64,000 nucleotides of DNA from Streptomyces cyaneochromogenes (GCF_003963535.1 NZ_CP034539.1:4402001-4466000), one strand, 5' to 3'. Positions 1 through 9,500 are shown, numbered from the stretch's first letter. Numbers and translations are program-made. Notes: a model not told the origin generated them from the letters alone.

Positions 1-1156
1 CCCGCAGCCAGCCGAAGAGCGGGTCGACGTCCTCGTCCGCGCATTCCACGGCCGCCCGGAAGACATCCACGTCGAGGCGCCGGGGCAGCGCGCAGGCGAG
101 GGCCACCGCCTTGCGGACGGGATCCTGCTCCCACTTCAGGAAGCGTTCGACGGCCGTGGTGCTGGGGTCACCTATGTCGTCCGGGCCACTGGGACGCTGC
201 TCGGCCAGGGTCGAGACCAGCACGGGGAGCCCGCCGGTGAGGCGGAGCACCTCCTCGACGACCGGTTCGGCCACCACACCCTTGTCCGCGAGCAGACCGC
301 GCGCCTCGGCCTCCGTGAACGGGCCGAGCGGTACGTCGGTCATGAAGTCGGCGAAGCCGGCCCAGCGGGCGGTGTCGAAGGGGTGCTGGCCGGCGGTGAC
401 CACGACGACCGTGGCGGGCAGCGTGCCGTGGCGGTCGGTGGTCATCACCTCGTGCAGCCAGCCGTCGAGGAACGGGCCGGTGCGTTCGTAGGTGTCGAAG
501 AACAGGACGATCCACGGCGCAGCCGATGCCGCGTCGGACAGCTCCGTGAGCAGCGCCGGCGTGAGTACGCGCTCCGGTGACAGCACCAGCTGCACGTCGT
601 CCTGGTTACGGAAGCGGACACTGAGCCCGGCCCGCAACCGATCGGCGCCCTGCGCGAGTTGGGCCGCGTCCAGCGCCCCGGCGAAAGCGCCGACCCCCGG
701 CACCATGCCCAGCCCCACCAACCCGGCCCGCACCACGGCCGTGCTGCCGGCCGACGGTCCCTGCGGCTCGGGCTCCAGCGCGGCGGCAGCGGCCTCCGCC
801 TCGTGCCGTCGCTCCCGATGGGCGGCCAGCAGCCGCTCCAGGTCCTTGAACCTGTGCCCCTGTGCGGCGAACTGACGACTGATCATCGTCATCGCCTCCG
901 GCACACTGCCGACGGTCTCGTCGACGTAGGCGGTGAGCGCCCCCTTCTCCCGGGCCAGTTGCTCCCACTCCCGGACCAGGAAGGTCTTCCCGACCCCCGC
1001 ATTCCCGTGCACATGAAACAGGAACCGGTGCCGCTCGTCCTCCGGCCCAACCTCGAAGTTCGCCCGGAACACGGCCCGTTCGTCGCTGCGGCCCACGAAC
1101 CCGGCACGTCTGCGCCGCGCGATCAGCTCCTGCATCGACGGCCGTGTCGTCCTCAC
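1..1156 (-). CDS. P-loop NTPase (STAND/NB-ARC-like), 3' end outside the window
   Basis: The reading frame runs leftward from a GTG at 1156 through the window edge without a stop, so only about 385 N-terminal residues are visible. The first residues read VRTTRPSMQELIARRR and are followed by an FVGR segment, an arrangement common in actinobacterial STAND-type ATPases with C-terminal repeats. A Walker A motif, GNAGVGKT, lies at about residues 51-58. These proteins usually act as cytoplasmic nucleotide-dependent signalling switches. The specific role cannot be told because the C-terminal sensor region is missing. An internal ATG at 1135 is an alternative start. The gene is divergent from the next one. 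Confidence 0.75.
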   Translation of the reverse strand, partial: MRTTRPSMQELIARRRRAGFVGRSDERAVFRANFEVGPEDERHRFLFHVHGNAGVGKTFLVREWEQLAREKGALTAYVDETVGSVPEAMTMISRQFAAQGHRFKDLERLLAAHRERRHEAEAAAAALEPEPQGPSAGSTAVVRAGLVGLGMVPGVGAFAGALDAAQLAQGADRLRAGLSVRFRNQDDVQLVLSPERVLTPALLTELSDAASAAPWIVLFFDTYERTGPFLDGWLHEVMTTDRHGTLPATVVVVTAGQHPFDTARWAGFADFMTDVPLGPFTEAEARGLLADKGVVAEPVVEEVLRLTGGLPVLVSTLAEQRPSGPDDIGDPSTTAVERFLKWEQDPVRKAVALACALPRRLDVDVFRAAVECADEDVDPLFGWLR

Positions 1157-1271
1157 CCGCACCCCCGTACCCCGCAGCCGGTCGCCCGAAAGCCTCGCTC
1201 CGATTCTGGCTCACATCGATTCTGGCTCAATGCGTTCCGAACACACGGCCCGCACAGGGAAGATGACCATC

Positions 1272-1781
1272 ATGCCTACGACACCCCCACGCACCGCCCT
1301 CCGCCTCGCCGCCACCCTCCTCACGGCGACCGCCGCCCTCTACATCACCCTCGTCGCCTTCGGGAACATCACCGATTTCGGGACGAACCAGCAGTTCGTG
1401 CGGCACGTCCTGGCGATGGACACCACGTTCAAGGACGAGGACCTGATGTGGAGAGCCATCACCAGCAAGGGACTTCAGGACGCGGCGTACGTCGCCATCA
1501 TCGTCTGGGAGACCGTCGCCGCCCTCGTGCTCATATACGGCACCTGGCTCTGGTTCCGCCGGGACGACTCGCGTGCCCGCCGCTTCTCCACCTACGGCCT
1601 GCTGATGCTGATGCTGCTGTTCGGCGCCGGGTTCATCGCGATCGGCGGGGAGTGGTTCTCGATGTGGCAGTCCGGGGACTGGAACGGGCTCGACGCGGCG
1701 ACCCGGGTGTTCCTGTTCAGCGGGATCGTGCTGATCGTCAACCACCTGCCCTTCGGGCAGGGACGACAGGCCGACGCCTGA
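1272..1781 (+). CDS. DUF2165 small integral membrane protein
   Basis: A membrane protein of about 170 residues with four predicted hydrophobic segments. The block NITDFGTNQQFVRHVLAMD near the N-terminus is characteristic of DUF2165 (predicted small integral membrane protein). No biochemical function is established for the family. I chose the ATG at 1272 because an AGGGAAG lies 9 nt upstream; ATG 1263 and the first in-frame start at 1230 are alternatives. It converges with the next gene, leaving only 6 nt between them. Confidence 0.8.
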   Translation: MPTTPPRTALRLAATLLTATAALYITLVAFGNITDFGTNQQFVRHVLAMDTTFKDEDLMWRAITSKGLQDAAYVAIIVWETVAALVLIYGTWLWFRRDDSRARRFSTYGLLMLMLLFGAGFIAIGGEWFSMWQSGDWNGLDAATRVFLFSGIVLIVNHLPFGQGRQADA

Positions 1782-1787
1782 CCGGTG

Positions 1788-2972
1788 TCAGTGGCGCAGG
1801 GCCCATTTCTGGACCGACTCCAGGGGCCCTGCCGAGAACCGCCGCAGCCACAGCGTGGAGCCCACCATCAGCACCGCGCAGACCGTGACCCAGAGGCCCA
1901 CGACCCACCACGGGCCCGTGTCGTCCAGCCGCTGCGCGAGGCCCAGCCCGATGCCGTACGAGATCAGCACGCACAGCACGTTCTGGAGAACGTAGCCGGA
2001 CAGGGCGGTCCGGCCGACGGAGGTCAGGCCCGTCATCAGCGGGCCCGGCCGCCGTACCCGGTCCACCACGGCACCGATCAGCCCGATGTACCCGAGGGCC
2101 AGCAGCGGGGCGGTGCCGTAGCGGGCCAGCAGGAACAGGTCCGGACCGGCCAGTACCGCCGCCACGTTGAGCGGCAGCCCGAGGCCGATCCCCCACGCCA
2201 GCAGACGGGCGCGCAGCCGCCGCCCGGTCTCGTCCGCGCCGAACGCCCCCGCGCGGAACAGCCGGACGCCCAGCAGGAACAGGAAGACCAGCAGGAAGAA
2301 GGTCAGCACCGGCTCCATGCGCAGGGCGATCGCGTTCTCCAGGCGGAAGGCGATCTGGTCGGGGTAGCCGCCGTGCGCGTACAGGTCGACGACGTCCTGG
2401 GAGACGGTGCCGCCGCCGTCGTCGTCCGAGAGGGCCAGGCCCGCCGTCAGCAGGCCGATCACCGTCAGATGCGCCCCCGCCGCCCACCACATCACCCGCC
2501 GCTGCGCCCGCTCGGAGCGGGTCAGCAGCCAGGCGACGAGCAGTGCGGTGACCGCGTACCCCATCAGCACGTCCCACGCGAAGACCAGGACGAAGTGCAC
2601 CGTGCCCTCGCCGAACAGGAACAGCGCCCGCCACCGGTAGCGCCCCGGCCACGGCTGCCCGCGGCGCGCCGCCGAGCCGTACTGGATGGCCAGCCCGACG
2701 CCGAACAGGATCGTCAGCAGCGAAAGGAACTTGCCGTTCGCCAGCACGCTGAACGTGCCTTCGACGGCCCCCGCGGCCGACCCGAACGACGGCTCGCCCG
2801 AATCCGACTGCAAGGCGCCCCACTCCGCCCCGGGACCGGTGAAGATCCATACGTTCGTCATCAGCGTGCCCAGGATGGCCGCCCCGCGCAGTACGTCGAG
2901 GAGGGGAAGCCGTCGTCCGGTGGGCCGCGCGGACTCCGATGTCCGCGAGACCGTGGCGTCCGTGTGCGTCAT
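1788..2972 (-). CDS. DUF418 family multi-spanning membrane protein
   Basis: 394 residues with about ten hydrophobic segments. The N-terminal LLDVLRGAAILGTLMTN block and the C-terminal region with LSGYVLQNVLC are hallmarks of DUF418 proteins, which often carry an acyltransferase-3/HGSNAT-like membrane fold. Substrate is unknown. The ATG at 2972 is the natural start, because the N-terminus of the mature fold begins about 20 residues in. Stand-alone gene; it probably acts in the cytoplasmic membrane. Confidence 0.85.
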   Translation of the reverse strand: MTHTDATVSRTSESARPTGRRLPLLDVLRGAAILGTLMTNVWIFTGPGAEWGALQSDSGEPSFGSAAGAVEGTFSVLANGKFLSLLTILFGVGLAIQYGSAARRGQPWPGRYRWRALFLFGEGTVHFVLVFAWDVLMGYAVTALLVAWLLTRSERAQRRVMWWAAGAHLTVIGLLTAGLALSDDDGGGTVSQDVVDLYAHGGYPDQIAFRLENAIALRMEPVLTFFLLVFLFLLGVRLFRAGAFGADETGRRLRARLLAWGIGLGLPLNVAAVLAGPDLFLLARYGTAPLLALGYIGLIGAVVDRVRRPGPLMTGLTSVGRTALSGYVLQNVLCVLISYGIGLGLAQRLDDTGPWWVVGLWVTVCAVLMVGSTLWLRRFSAGPLESVQKWALRH

Positions 2973-3063
2973 GCATCCATCGTCACGGCGGCACCGGCGC
3001 CGATCGTCATGAGCGAAGCCGAACCTGCCCTACATCGAAGGATGCAGCGGCCTCCTACGACTC

Positions 3064-3621
3064 CTACTTGACCACGACCACGGTCGTACCCGTCTCCCCG
3101 AACGTCCACAACGCCGCCCCGTCGGCCGCCCGCATCCGGACCCCGCCGGTCTGCTTGCCCTCGGCGGGCGGCGGCGAGGAGCCGTCCACGGCGTTGGAGA
3201 AGGCTATGGAGATACCGGACTTCGCCGCGAAGTAGACGATGTTCTCGATCTCCACGCCGTCCGAGCCGGTGGTGGCCTCGTTGCGGGACGACACCGTGTA
3301 GCTGCCGAGGTCCGGGCTCACCGTGCCCGGCCAGACGGTGAAGGTACGGCGGGCCGCGTCGCTCGCGTCGACCAGCCAGACCCGCTTCTGGCCGAGGGAG
3401 TAGACGATCCGCGCCCCCGTACCCGAGCCGTCCGGCACGGCGACGGGCCCGGCGGACTTGGTCGGCGCGGGACTCGCACCCGCCGACGCCGACGCACTCG
3501 GCCGGGCCGCCGCGGCCGTCGGATGCGGCCCCTTGTCGGCCTGCACGGCGAGAACGGCGACGGCGGCTGTCGCACCCACCGTCAGACCGGTCACCCAGAC
3601 CTTGGGAGCAGGCACGGGCAC
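3064..3621 (-). CDS. Secreted L,D-transpeptidase-like protein lacking the catalytic cysteine
   Basis: 185 residues: an N-terminal membrane or signal segment (about residues 8-26), an Ala/Ser/Pro-rich linker to about residue 65, then a domain beginning RIVYSLGQKRVWLVD. That start and the end motif GGVRMRAADG...GTTVVV fit the beta-sandwich YkuD (L,D-transpeptidase) pattern. In active enzymes the signature is SHGCVRM. Here it reads TGGVRM, the upstream catalytic His is absent, and the protein has no cysteine at all. A non-catalytic cell-wall role is therefore more likely than peptidoglycan crosslinking. GTG start at 3621 with GAGGAG just upstream. Confidence 0.65.
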   Translation of the reverse strand: MPVPAPKVWVTGLTVGATAAVAVLAVQADKGPHPTAAAARPSASASAGASPAPTKSAGPVAVPDGSGTGARIVYSLGQKRVWLVDASDAARRTFTVWPGTVSPDLGSYTVSSRNEATTGSDGVEIENIVYFAAKSGISIAFSNAVDGSSPPPAEGKQTGGVRMRAADGAALWTFGETGTTVVVVK

Positions 3622-3722
3622 GCATCTCCTCGGCTACGGAAGGCTATGAAACGCTACGGAACGCTACGGCCCCCTCCAGCGGGGGTCGGATCATCGTACC
3701 GACCCCCGCGGCACGCTCCTCC

Positions 3723-6320
3723 TCAGTCCAGCACCGGCAACAGCTCCGGCAGATGCCCGTCCGACGCCGCCGCGGCCCGCTGCCGCTCCTCGGGCACCTC
3801 GCCGTACAGCGTCGTACGGGGCCTGGCCGGGCGGCCGGCGGTTTCGGCGACGGTGATCAGGTCGCGTACCGACTTGTAGGAGCCGTACGACGAACCCGCC
3901 ATCCGCGAGATCGTCTCCTCCATCAGGGTGCCACCCAGGTCGTTGGCGCCGGAGCGGAGCATCTCGGCCGCGCCCTCCGTGCCCAGCTTCACCCAGCTGG
4001 TCTGGATGTTGGGGATCCAGGGGTGCAGCAGGAGGCGGGCCATCGCCGTGACCGCGCGGTTGTCGCGGGTCGTCGGGCCGGGGCGGGCGATGCCCGCCAG
4101 GTACACCGGCGCGTTGGTGTGGATGAACGGCAGGGTCACGAACTCCGTGAAGCCGCCCGTGCGTTGCTGGATGCCGGCCAGGGTGCGCAGATGGCCGAGC
4201 CAGTGGCGGGGCTGGTCGACGTGGCCGTACATCATGGTCGAGGACGACCTGAGGCCGACCTCGTGCGCCGTGGTGATCACCTCGATCCACGTCGCCGTCG
4301 GCAGCTTGCCCTTGGTCAGGACCCAGCGGACCTCGTCGTCGAGGATCTCGGCGGCGGTGCCCGGGATGGAGTCCAGGCCCGCCTCCTTCGCCGCCGTCAG
4401 CCACTCGCGGATGGACATGCCGGTACGGGTCGCGCCGTTCACGACCTCCATGGGCGAGAACGCGTGGACGTGCATGCCGGGGACGCGGTCCTTCACCGCC
4501 TTCGCGATGTCGAAGTACGCCGTCCCGGGCAGGTCCGGGTGGATGCCGCCCTGCATGCAGACCTCCACCGCGCCCACGTCCCAGGCCTGTTGGGCGCGGT
4601 CCGCCACCTGGTCCAGGGAGAGCGTGTAGGCGTCGGCGTCCGTGCGGCGTTGCGCGAAGGCGCAGAAGCGGCAGCCCGTGTAGCAGACGTTGGTGAAGTT
4701 GATGTTCCGGGTGACGATGTACGTGACGTCGTCGCCGACCGCCGACTTGCGGACGTCGTCCGCCACCGCGCACAGCGCGTCCAGCGCCGGGCCGTCCGCG
4801 TGCAGCAGGGCGAGGGCCTCGTCGTCGGTCACCCGGGTCGGGTCGTCGGCCGCGACGCGCAGCGCCTGGCGGACGTCGGTGTCGATGCGCTGCGGCACCA
4901 TGCCGGGGGCGGCCGCCTCACGCAGGGCACCCCAGTCGCCGTACACCTCGTCGAAGTCGTCGCGGCGGTCGGACGTACGGCCCTCGGTGTCGATGGTGCG
5001 GTGCAGGTCGGTGCGGCCGGACGCCTCGAAGGCCTCCTCCGGCTCCTGCCACGGGTGCCCCTCGACGGTCGCGTCCGCCAGGGCCAGGCCCGTCCGCGGG
5101 TCGGCGAGCGCGCGCACGTGCGGACGCAGCCGCGGGTCCAGCCAGGGCTCGCCGCGCTGGACGAACTCCGGGTACACGCAGAGACGTTCCCGCAGCTCGA
5201 AGCCGACGGCCGCCGACCGCTCGGCCAGTTCCTCGATCTGCGGCCACGGCCGTTCGGGGTTGACGTGGTCGATGGTGAGCGGCGACACCCCGCCCCAGTC
5301 GTCGATCCCGGCCCGGATGAGCCGCTCGTACTCGGAGTCGACGAGGTTGGGCGGGGCCTGCAGGCAGGCGGACGGGCCCATGATGAGCCGTGCCACCGCC
5401 ACCGTGGCGACCAGTTCGTCGAGTTCCGCGTCCGGCATGCCGCGCATCGCGGTGTCGGGCTTTGCGCGGAAGTTCTGGATGATGAGTTCCTGGATGCCGT
5501 GGTAGGCCCGGGAGACCCGGCGCAGCGCGAACAGGGAGTCCGCCCGCTCCTCGTACGTCTCACCGATCCCGATCAGGATCCCGGACGTGAAGGGCACGGA
5601 GGAACGGCCGGCGTCCTCCAGGACGCGCATGCGTACGGCGGGTTCCTTGTCCGGGGAGCCGTAGTGCGGGCCGCCGGGTTCCGACCAGAGGCGGGTCGCG
5701 GTGGTCTCCAGCATCATGCCCATCGACGGGGCGACGGGCTTCAGTCGCTGGAAGTCTGTCCAGGTCATGACGCCCGGGTTGAGGTGGGGCAGCAGGCCCG
5801 TCTCCTCCAGGATGCGGATGGAGATGGCGCGGACGTAGGCGATGGTGTCGTCGTAACCGTGCGCGTCGAGCCACTCGCGCGCCTCCGGCCAGCGGTCCTC
5901 GGGCTTGTCGCCGAGGGTGATGAGGGCTTCCTTGCAGCCGAGGGCGGCGCCCTTGCGGGCGATGTCGAGGACCTCGTCCGGGGACATGAACATCCCGTGC
6001 CCTGCGCGGCGCAGCTTGCCGGGGACGGTGACGAAGGTGCAGTAGTGGCACTTGTCACGGCACAGCCGGGTGAGGGGGATGAAGACACTCTTCGAGTACG
6101 TGATGACGCCGGGCCGGCCGGCGGCTTCGAGGCCCGCGTCGCGCACCCGGCCGGCGGAGGCGACGAGGTCGCCGAGTGCCTCGCCGCGGGCCTGCAGCAG
6201 GACGGCGGCCTCGGAGACGTCGAGGGCGACGCCGTCCCGGGCGCGTTTGAGGGCGCGACGCATGGAGTTCTCGGTCGGGCCAGGGGTCGAGCCGGTTCCG
6301 GAGGTCGCGGAAGTCGTCAT
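3723..6320 (-). CDS. fbiC: FbiC, bifunctional FO synthase (CofG + CofH)
   Basis: 865 residues, the usual length of actinobacterial FbiC. It makes FO (7,8-didemethyl-8-hydroxy-5-deazariboflavin), the deazaflavin core of cofactor F420, from 5-amino-6-ribitylaminouracil and tyrosine. Two radical-SAM domains are visible: the CofG half has Cys87, Cys91 and Cys94 (CRDKCHYC), and the CofH half has Cys546, Cys550 and Cys553 (CYTGCRFC). Both [4Fe-4S] clusters are intact, so the enzyme should be active. An F420-type LLM oxidoreductase gene follows upstream on the same strand, and several more F420-type enzymes lie in the window. Confidence 0.97.
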   Translation of the reverse strand: MTTSATSGTGSTPGPTENSMRRALKRARDGVALDVSEAAVLLQARGEALGDLVASAGRVRDAGLEAAGRPGVITYSKSVFIPLTRLCRDKCHYCTFVTVPGKLRRAGHGMFMSPDEVLDIARKGAALGCKEALITLGDKPEDRWPEAREWLDAHGYDDTIAYVRAISIRILEETGLLPHLNPGVMTWTDFQRLKPVAPSMGMMLETTATRLWSEPGGPHYGSPDKEPAVRMRVLEDAGRSSVPFTSGILIGIGETYEERADSLFALRRVSRAYHGIQELIIQNFRAKPDTAMRGMPDAELDELVATVAVARLIMGPSACLQAPPNLVDSEYERLIRAGIDDWGGVSPLTIDHVNPERPWPQIEELAERSAAVGFELRERLCVYPEFVQRGEPWLDPRLRPHVRALADPRTGLALADATVEGHPWQEPEEAFEASGRTDLHRTIDTEGRTSDRRDDFDEVYGDWGALREAAAPGMVPQRIDTDVRQALRVAADDPTRVTDDEALALLHADGPALDALCAVADDVRKSAVGDDVTYIVTRNINFTNVCYTGCRFCAFAQRRTDADAYTLSLDQVADRAQQAWDVGAVEVCMQGGIHPDLPGTAYFDIAKAVKDRVPGMHVHAFSPMEVVNGATRTGMSIREWLTAAKEAGLDSIPGTAAEILDDEVRWVLTKGKLPTATWIEVITTAHEVGLRSSSTMMYGHVDQPRHWLGHLRTLAGIQQRTGGFTEFVTLPFIHTNAPVYLAGIARPGPTTRDNRAVTAMARLLLHPWIPNIQTSWVKLGTEGAAEMLRSGANDLGGTLMEETISRMAGSSYGSYKSVRDLITVAETAGRPARPRTTLYGEVPEERQRAAAASDGHLPELLPVLD

Positions 6321-6404
6321 CCTTCGAGCATACGGTCGGGCTCCGCCGGTTCAGCGGGGGCCGGGGGGGTCCTGGGGACCCAGGTGCGTTGCCGGGTGCG
6401 GGCT

Positions 6405-6462
6405 CGTTGTGGCTGGTCGCGCCCACGCGGCGGAGCCGCATGTCGATACGGCCCCGCGCCCC
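6405..6462. repeat. Dispersed intergenic repeat, copy R1
   Basis: GC-rich element between fbiC and the LLM gene. It shares the core GTGGCTGGTCGCGCC with copies at 31889 and 41484 (the latter inverted). It contains a perfect small hairpin, GCGGC-GGA-GCCGC, at 6427-6439. See also R2, R3 and R4. Confidence 0.6.
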
Positions 6463-6486
6463 CAGGTCGGCTGCTCGCCCGCTCGG

Positions 6487-7335
6487 CTACAAGTACTCGG
6501 CACAGTCGTCCAACACCCGCAGAACCTCGGCCTCCTCTGCCGGAGGCAGTTGCACCACGACCTCCTCGATCCCCAACTCCGCGTAGTGCGCGAGCTTCCC
6601 GGGGTTCGGGTACACGGCGTACGGCACGACCTGCAGGGCGTTCGGGTCGCGGCCGGCGTCGGCCCAGACGATGCGCAACCGGGGAAGGGTTTCGGACAAT
6701 CCTCGGCCGCCGATGGGGAGCCAGCCGTCGGCGTACTCGCTGATGTGCGCGAAGAGCTTCGGCCCGGCGGCTCCGCCGATGAGTGTGCGGGGGCCGACGA
6801 CCTTGGGCGCGCGCGGCTTCTGTGCGGGTTTGGGGTAGGCGAAACTGGCGCGTACGGCGCCGAACTCGCCCTCGTGGGCGGTGGGTTCGTCGACCCACAG
6901 GGCCCGCATCAGGGCCATCCGGTCGCGGACGAGTTCGCGGCGGGCCTGCCAGTTGACGCCGTGGTCGGCGGCCTCCTCGACGTTCCAGCCGAAGCCCAGG
7001 CCGAGGGTGAACCGCCCGCCGGACAGGTGGTCCAGGGTCGCGATCTGCTTGGCCAGGTCGATCGGGTCGTGCTGGGCGACCAGCGTGATGCCGGTGCCCA
7101 GCCCGAGCCGCTCGGTCACGGCGGCCGCCTGGCCGAGGGCGACGAAGGGGTCGAGGGTGCGGCCGTACTCGGGCGGCAGCTCGCCGCCGGCCGGGTACGG
7201 GGTGGTGCGCTCGACGGGGATGTGGGTGTGCTCGGGCAGGTACAGCCCGGCGAACCCGCGCTGCTCCAGCTCACGGGCGAGCCGGATCGGGGTGACGGTC
7301 TCGTCGGTGAGGAAGATCGTGACGGAGATGCGCAT
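6487..7335 (-). CDS. LLM class F420-dependent oxidoreductase
   Basis: 282 residues with the TIM-barrel luciferase-like pattern: an N-terminal EQRGFAGLYLPEHTHIP, the central TLDHLSGGRFTLGLGFGWN that shapes the flavin/F420 pocket, and a C-terminal PGKLAHYAELGIEEVVVQLP segment. The length and these motifs match the F420-dependent branch of the family; the substrate is not predictable. It is adjacent to fbiC on the same strand, with about 165 nt and repeat R1 between them. A 12-bp palindrome upstream (7373-7384) could be an operator. Confidence 0.88.
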   Translation of the reverse strand: MRISVTIFLTDETVTPIRLARELEQRGFAGLYLPEHTHIPVERTTPYPAGGELPPEYGRTLDPFVALGQAAAVTERLGLGTGITLVAQHDPIDLAKQIATLDHLSGGRFTLGLGFGWNVEEAADHGVNWQARRELVRDRMALMRALWVDEPTAHEGEFGAVRASFAYPKPAQKPRAPKVVGPRTLIGGAAGPKLFAHISEYADGWLPIGGRGLSETLPRLRIVWADAGRDPNALQVVPYAVYPNPGKLAHYAELGIEEVVVQLPPAEEAEVLRVLDDCAEYL

Positions 7336-7372
7336 GCCCCATCTGTACCGGTCCGGGGGTCATATGTCGATA

Positions 7373-7384
7373 CCGACCGGTCGG
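7373..7384. promoter_or_regulatory. Palindromic operator candidate (CCGACCGGTCGG)
   Basis: A perfect 12-bp palindrome 37 nt upstream of the LLM start codon. The layout and sequence resemble operators of TetR-type repressors (ACCGACCGGTCGGT-like), but no regulator gene lies beside it. Confidence 0.4.
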
Positions 7385-7390
7385 CACACC

Positions 7391-7906
7391 TCACTCAGGA
7401 CGTACGCTCCGCCGACCTCCCCGCCGCGACCCCCAGCCGTGCCGGACGCCGCGCGGCTCGGGGCCGTCGGTGCGGGCGATCTCGGGGGTGTCGAAACTCC
7501 GGGTCAGCAGCAGGCTCCACAGGGTGCCCCAGCCGAACAGGACGGTGGCGGCGGCACTGCCGGCCATCGCCAGGAACTCCCCGCCGCCCAGCCCGTCCCC
7601 GCCACGGACCACCTCGACGAGGCCCCACCCGCTCAGCACGGTCAGCAGCGCCGACACCTTCCACAAGGGCCGGTACGGACGCCGTCTGCGCTCCACCTCG
7701 GCCGCGGACCGGAGCGTCACCCGCAGCCGCGCCGCGCAGTGGTCGCAGCTCACGGCCTCCTCGCTCGGCCGGTCGGCGAGCCGGTCCAGTCCGCTCGCCC
7801 GCTCGTTCGCCGAGCTCTTCGTCAGTGTGCGCCCGTCACCGGTGTGCCGTATCACCGCGGTGTGCGTCAGTACGTACGAGAATCTGTCCGAAACCCCACT
7901 CGCCAC
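7391..7906 (-). CDS. Hypothetical membrane protein with a CxxC motif
   Basis: 171 residues, not recognised. The cytoplasm-facing N-terminal half has one possible metal-binding or redox pair (CDHC). It is followed by two hydrophobic helices and a basic, Arg/Gly-rich tail. I chose the GTG at 7906 because GGGGGAGG lies just upstream; a longer in-frame extension to 8206 would overlap the divergent hydrolase gene and is unlikely. Its 79-nt promoter region is shared with that hydrolase. Confidence 0.6.
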   Translation of the reverse strand: MASGVSDRFSYVLTHTAVIRHTGDGRTLTKSSANERASGLDRLADRPSEEAVSCDHCAARLRVTLRSAAEVERRRRPYRPLWKVSALLTVLSGWGLVEVVRGGDGLGGGEFLAMAGSAAATVLFGWGTLWSLLLTRSFDTPEIARTDGPEPRGVRHGWGSRRGGRRSVRPE

Positions 7907-7985
7907 AGTGCCTCCCCCTCGCTCGATGCCCGCTGATTTCCTTCCCTTCCTTACGAGTTCACACCCACGGGGAACGCTCACGGGC

Positions 7986-9500
7986 ATGTGTGATGACGAC
8001 GCAAGACTCGGAAGACGCGCCCTGTTCGTGACGGGCGCCGCGGCCGCGCTTACGTTGGGAAGCGTGACCTTTGCGAGAGGGGCGGACGACATGCACGACG
8101 CCGAGACCCGCACGGTGCGCGGGACTCTGCCGCCCGGATCGCCCGACTTCGTGTACGTGCCGGTCGAAGTCCCCGACGGAGTCCGGGAGATCAAGGTCTC
8201 GTACACCTACGACCGTCCGTCGGTCCCGGCCGGCACCCCGGGCAACGCCCTCGACATCGGCATCTTCGACCAGCGCGGCACCGACCTCGGCGGCAGGGGC
8301 TTCAGGGGCTGGTCGGGCGGCGCGCGCACGGAGTTCTTCATCCGCGCCGACGAGGCGACCCCGGGCTACCTCCCCGGGCCGATCGACGCGGGCACCTGGC
8401 AGATCGCCCTCGGCCCCTACACGGTGGCCCCGCAGGGCCTCGGCTACGAGATCACGATCACGCTGACGTACGGCGAGCAGGCGGAGCCCGTCGAGCCGAC
8501 GTACCCGCCGGAGCGGGCGAAGGGCCGGGGCCGTGCCTGGTACCGGGGCGACTGCCACCTGCACTCCTGGTACTCCGACGGCCGCCGCACCCCCGCGGAG
8601 ATCGCGGCCCTGGCCCGCGAGGCCGGTCTGGACTTCATCAACAGCTCCGAGCACAACACGCACTCCGCGCACGCGCACTGGGCCGACGTGGCGGGCGACG
8701 ACCTGCTCGTGATGCTGGGCGAGGAGATCACGACGCGCAACGGCCACGTGGTGGCGCTGGGCGTCGAGCCGGGCACGTTCATCGACTGGCGCTACCGGGC
8801 CCGGGACAACCGCTTCGGCAAGTTCGCCCGGCAGATCCGCAGGGCGGGCGGCCTGGTCGTGCCGGCCCACCCGCACGCCACCTGCGTCGGCTGCAACTGG
8901 AAGTTCGGCTTCGGCGAGGCGGACGCGATCGAGGTCTGGAACGGCATCTGGACGCCGGACGACGAGATGGCGCTGGCCGACTGGGACAGCACGCTGGTGG
9001 CGTCGGTGCGCGAGAACGGCCGCGGCTGGATCCCGGCGATGGGCAACAGCGACGCCCACCGCAGCCCCGACCCGGTCGGCTACCCCCAGACCGTCGTCCT
9101 CGCCGACGACCTCACGCGCGAGGCGATCCAGGAGGGCATCAAGGCGGGCCGCTCGTACATCGCCGAGTCCAAGAACGTCTCCCTCACCTTCACGGCGTCG
9201 GGCGGCCGGGGCCGGCAGGCGGGCATCGGCGGACGGCTGGAGGTCGACCGGGACACACCGGTGACGGTCCGTCTGGAGGTCACCGGCGCGCCGCGCTGCA
9301 CGGTCCGCTTCGTCACCGACCAGGGAGTGCTGTTCACGAGCGCGCCGCTGCCGGTGGGCGGATCGGGGGTCGTGGAGTGGCGTACGACGCCCTCGTACGC
9401 GGCGTACGTACGGGCGGAGTTGCGACACGAGGCGGCGGCGGGGCCGCTGCCGGGGACACCGGCGGCGATCACGAACCCGATTTTCCTGGGCCGTTCGTAG
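7986..9500 (+). CDS. Tat-exported CehA/McbA-type PHP metallohydrolase
   Basis: 504 residues from the ATG at 7986. The N-terminus has a twin-arginine signal (RLGRRALFVTGAAAAL) and then a beta-rich region to about residue 175. A PHP domain follows, with the metal-binding run CHLHSWYSDGRRTP, EHNTHSAH and later HPHA and SDAHRS motifs. CehA/McbA relatives hydrolyse carbamate or phosphate esters outside the cytoplasm; the exact substrate is unknown. The last 130 residues look like an extra beta domain. Folded export through Tat fits a metalloenzyme. Confidence 0.82.
   Translation: MCDDDARLGRRALFVTGAAAALTLGSVTFARGADDMHDAETRTVRGTLPPGSPDFVYVPVEVPDGVREIKVSYTYDRPSVPAGTPGNALDIGIFDQRGTDLGGRGFRGWSGGARTEFFIRADEATPGYLPGPIDAGTWQIALGPYTVAPQGLGYEITITLTYGEQAEPVEPTYPPERAKGRGRAWYRGDCHLHSWYSDGRRTPAEIAALAREAGLDFINSSEHNTHSAHAHWADVAGDDLLVMLGEEITTRNGHVVALGVEPGTFIDWRYRARDNRFGKFARQIRRAGGLVVPAHPHATCVGCNWKFGFGEADAIEVWNGIWTPDDEMALADWDSTLVASVRENGRGWIPAMGNSDAHRSPDPVGYPQTVVLADDLTREAIQEGIKAGRSYIAESKNVSLTFTASGGRGRQAGIGGRLEVDRDTPVTVRLEVTGAPRCTVRFVTDQGVLFTSAPLPVGGSGVVEWRTTPSYAAYVRAELRHEAAAGPLPGTPAAITNPIFLGRS

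Noticed and set aside
3753..6743. 996-residue open frame opposite fbiC
   Set aside because: It mirrors the fbiC coding sequence on the other strand, with the codon bias of a shadow frame; FbiC itself is certain.
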